Shown here piece by piece: positions 61,480-64,000 of a stretch of 64,000 nt of DNA. The notes below the pieces were generated by a model, which saw nothing but the letters and a program-made list of their open reading frames with translations, did no database searches and was not told the origin of the DNA. Within the stretch, counting starts at the first letter, position 1. Each line of letters opens with the position of its first letter. This stretch comes from Pyrocephalus nanus. Its lineage: Eukaryota > Chordata > Aves > Passeriformes > Tyrannidae. Location: NCBI GenBank assembly GCA_038380795.1, contig CM076274.1, positions 18,880,027 to 18,944,026 of the forward strand, given 5' to 3'. The translations under genes and the position numbers were made by a program.

Positions 61480-61858
61480 CCCCTTCCCCTTTTCCCTTCT
61501 CCTTTTCCCTTCCCCTTCTGCTTCCTCTTCCCCTATTCCCTGTCTCTTTTCTCTTTGCCTTCCCCCTTTCCTTTCACCTTTTCTTTTCCTTTTTCCTTTC
61601 GCCTTCTCTTTGTCTTTTCCCTTTCCCTTTTCCCTTTTCCTTTCCCTTCTGCTTCCTATTCTCTTTAGCCTTTACCCTTTTCCCCTTTCCCCCTTTTCCC
61701 CTTCCCTTTTTCCCTTTCATTTCTCCTTCCTCTTTTATTTCCTCTTATTTCCCCTTCCCCTCCCCATTCCTGTCCTCATTCCCCTCTCCACTCTCCCTTT
61801 TCATTTTCTTTTCCCTTCTCCCTTCCCCTTCTCCCTTCCCCTTTTCCCCTCCTTCCTG
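61480..61858. repeat. Long polypyrimidine tract
   Basis: About 380 bp almost purely C and T on the plus strand (CCCTTTTCC, CTTCCCTTTT units), with only a handful of A or G. The mirror-like TTCCC/CCCTT arrangement could adopt triplex (H-DNA) structure. Apparent Phe/Pro/Ser/Leu frames are compositional. Confidence 0.93.
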
Positions 61859-61899
61859 CCACAGGACAGGATCAGCACATGGTGCTGCAGGGTCCCATC

Positions 61900-61965
61900 C
61901 CACCGTTATCCCACCGTTATCCCACCTTTATCCCACCGTTATCCCACCGTTATCCCACCTCTTCC
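61900..61965. repeat. 12-bp tandem repeat, 5 copies
   Basis: CCACCGTTATCC repeated at 61900, 61912, 61924 (with CCTTTATCC), 61936 and 61948. Confidence 0.95.
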
Positions 61966-62119
61966 TGCTGCCCGCCTGGTGCCTCCTGCCCCCTCTGCCC
62001 CCTCCACAGTCACCCCTTGGCAGGGCCCACCCCCCCTCGTGCCCCCCTGGCTGGTGTTCTGGGCGCTGCCGGGTGTAAATCCCTGCGCAGGGCCCGTCCC
62101 GAGTTATTTATGCTCCCGC

Positions 62120-62350
62120 AGGGACCCCGCGCTCTTTTATCCTCCCCTTTAATCCGAACCAGAGAGGGGTTTGGCTCAAAGCAGCCTGCAGCATTCCCGC
62201 TCCGTCCCCCGCCCAGCCCCGCTCCCTGCAAGTTCAGATAAGGGGAAGATTTATACTGGTGAGGAGGGGGGGTCAAGTGAGAGCCACTTTTGGGGGTTCT
62301 TTGAAGATAAATTTAACTTGTTCTTATCTGGGCTCCGTGCACTCAACCGA
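62120..62350. other. Candidate conserved regulatory block with GATA-type motifs
   Basis: Contains TCAGATAAGGGGAAGATTTA, GAAGATAAATTTAACTTGTT and CTTATCTGGG: two strong AGATAAG/CTTATCT sites and two GATTTA/GATAAA weaker ones within 100 bp, plus TTTTATCCTCCCCTTTAATC. Repeat-free. Function is inference. Confidence 0.35.
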
Positions 62351-64000
62351 ATGTGAACGCTGCGGGTTGGGGGGGGATGGTTTTAATCTTTGGCCCCTTC
62401 CATTCTGGGTTCATTACAGGGACATCCATCACTCAGGCCAGGTAAATAATTCGGGTCCCTGCTGTCACCCAGCATGGCACTGGGAGCACTGGGGGTGCTG
62501 GTGGGTAACACCGGGCTCCTGCCTCCCTGGAGGAGCCCAAAGCACTGGCTCATCATCTCTTTGGGATGGTGGGTGGAAATGGGGGTTCCAGCCCTGTAGG
62601 GCACAGTCACAGCCCCCATGTCTGCTGACAGCCCTGACCCAGTGACTGGGGGCTAATGAGCAGGGGCTAATTAGTGACCCACGTGCTCTGGGCCGGGCTC
62701 TTGGTGCCAGGGGTTATTAAAGCACTGCCAGCCTGGGCATGGGGGGGTCCTGTTGTTGGGAGGGGGGTTTAAGGACCAGCTGTCCAAGAGCTTTGCACTC
62801 CCTTGTCCCAATCCATGAGGCTGCCTTTGCCTGTGGGGTCTCTGCCTGGATCTCGGTGCAGAAGGGCCCCAAAACCTTCAGGGGAGCAGCACTTGTGGGT
62901 GGTCCCAGGTGACACCCCTGGGGCACCTGTGCTCCCCACGTCTGGGCTGAGCATGTAAATGCTTTTTTATTGGCTTTTGGGGTTTCTTTTTCACACCATT
63001 TCTTGTGGTACGAAATTTTGGGTGGAAGGTTGAGGGTTTTTGCAGGGGAGGGGCATGTGCGAGCAAGGGAAGGATGAAGAGAAGAAAGTGTGCAGGAAAT
63101 CTTTCCCTCCTGCCTTATATCTACGAGAAGGCAGCCACATGTTCACTGTTCCCTGTCCCCACAGGTCCCCTCCATTCCCTGCAGCCTGCCTGGCACTCAG
63201 GGGCTCCCCAGTCCCAGTGCCATGGGGGGCTCCATCCTGGGAATGGTGGCAGTGCCTGGAGCAGCTACGTGTCAATGCAGAAGACACTTCCCTGGGCTCC
63301 ACGGGATGGTTGTGCCTGACCCGTGGCCTCGGGGTCAGCAGGTATTGACAACCCACCCCATTCCTGGGGGGAACACGAGCCCCCAGCCCGGCCAGGAATG
63401 CGCTGCCTTCGGGGAGACAAAGAGCATCCCAGGACGGGCACTGCAGCTCCAGAGCCCTCTGCTCTGGGCCCCCCTGAGCCAGGGGCTGGCTCCTATCGCT
63501 GATCCCATCACTAATTTATGTCCCAGGGCTTGGGCTGCCAGTGCTGCCTTAATTCACCGGGGGAGGGAGGGCAGCAGCTGTGGATCTGCCAGGGGTTATC
63601 TGGGAATCCAGCCCCGTTATCCTGACCCCGGGAAGGGCCCAGCACCGTGGCAGCCGTGCCCTCCCCTGCCAGCATCCCCCTCATCACCCCACTGCACCCC
63701 AGGCTCGTCACCTCCCTCCCAACAGCGAGGGCTGGGACAGCTCTGAGACAGGAGCATGTGGGGAAATGGGGAGGGCCAGGGCCCTGGATGAACATCCTGG
63801 GGGTTTTGCTTCCCAGCAGGCTTTCCCTGCAGCTCCTTCCCTGCCTCTTTGGCACAAGGGCTACTTAACAATGCTCCAACCAGCAAGAAACGGCTGAAAG
63901 CAGCCACAAGTGTTCAAAGTTTAAACTGAGAGGACAAAGGGTGAACAGGGGAGCTGAGGTAGGAAGGGATGAAATGAATGCCTTTCCTAAGGCTGTTCCT
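62351..64000. other. Right end of window, no gene seen
   Basis: GC-moderate unique-looking DNA, with short AT-rich islands near 62960-63000 and 63900-63980. No coding exon, RNA gene or named repeat can be supported. Confidence 0.5.

Noticed and set aside
61424..62152. Phe/Pro/Leu-rich 242-codon frame resembling a membrane protein
   Set aside because: It is the translation of a polypyrimidine tract; hydrophobicity follows from composition.

Overview
This window is vertebrate nuclear DNA, most likely from a bird. Two multi-exon genes with canonical GT-AG splice sites can be read on the minus strand. At least nineteen fragments of the CR1 LINE, the dominant interspersed repeat of bird genomes, are scattered through it, and intergenic distances are short. 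Established knowledge places EDA and NALF2 (FAM155B/TMEM28) side by side in the same orientation on human Xq13.1, and the homologous block on chicken chromosome 4 (songbird 4A). The order and orientation here match that. The species cannot be fixed from the sequence alone.

Layout, in the direction of transcription (right to left). 44.7-64.0 kb is the upstream flank of NALF2. It has no gene I can support, but it carries CR1 copies, several tandem arrays and a 380-bp pyrimidine tract. 43.92-44.73 kb is a roughly 800-bp hexanucleotide (GGGAAT-type) array that abuts the NALF2 CpG island. NALF2 has three coding exons (42830-43582, 26506-26677, 25627-26045) that join in frame into a complete 447-residue protein. 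Its 3' UTR may run to a poly(A) signal at 18751, but that is inference. 9.9-18.7 kb is intergenic. EDA coding exon 1 (9272-9553) sits under a CpG island with a GC-box cluster. Positions 1-9271 are the start of EDA intron 1, and the remaining EDA exons lie beyond the left edge.

The two genes are neighbours, not an operon. NALF2 is an auxiliary subunit of the NALCN sodium-leak channel. EDA is the TNF-family ligand for skin-appendage (feather, hair, tooth, gland) development. Nothing here links their functions. Each has its own CpG-island promoter.

I found no mobile system, CRISPR, viral gene cluster or other new molecular system. The most notable non-genic structures are: (i) two hexanucleotide arrays with GGG-N3 spacing (G-quadruplex type) at 43.9 and 49.6 kb, the second grown in the tail of a CR1; (ii) a very homogeneous 14 x 30-bp minisatellite at 57.3 kb; (iii) a cluster of four unrelated tandem arrays within 2 kb (49.6-51.5 kb); (iv) two CR1 insertions that share flanking sequence, suggesting local duplication; (v) an exon-like block with good splice signals at 18226-18481; and (vi) several AT-rich, repeat-free islands that look like conserved non-coding elements. 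All repeat identities and conservation calls are by eye.
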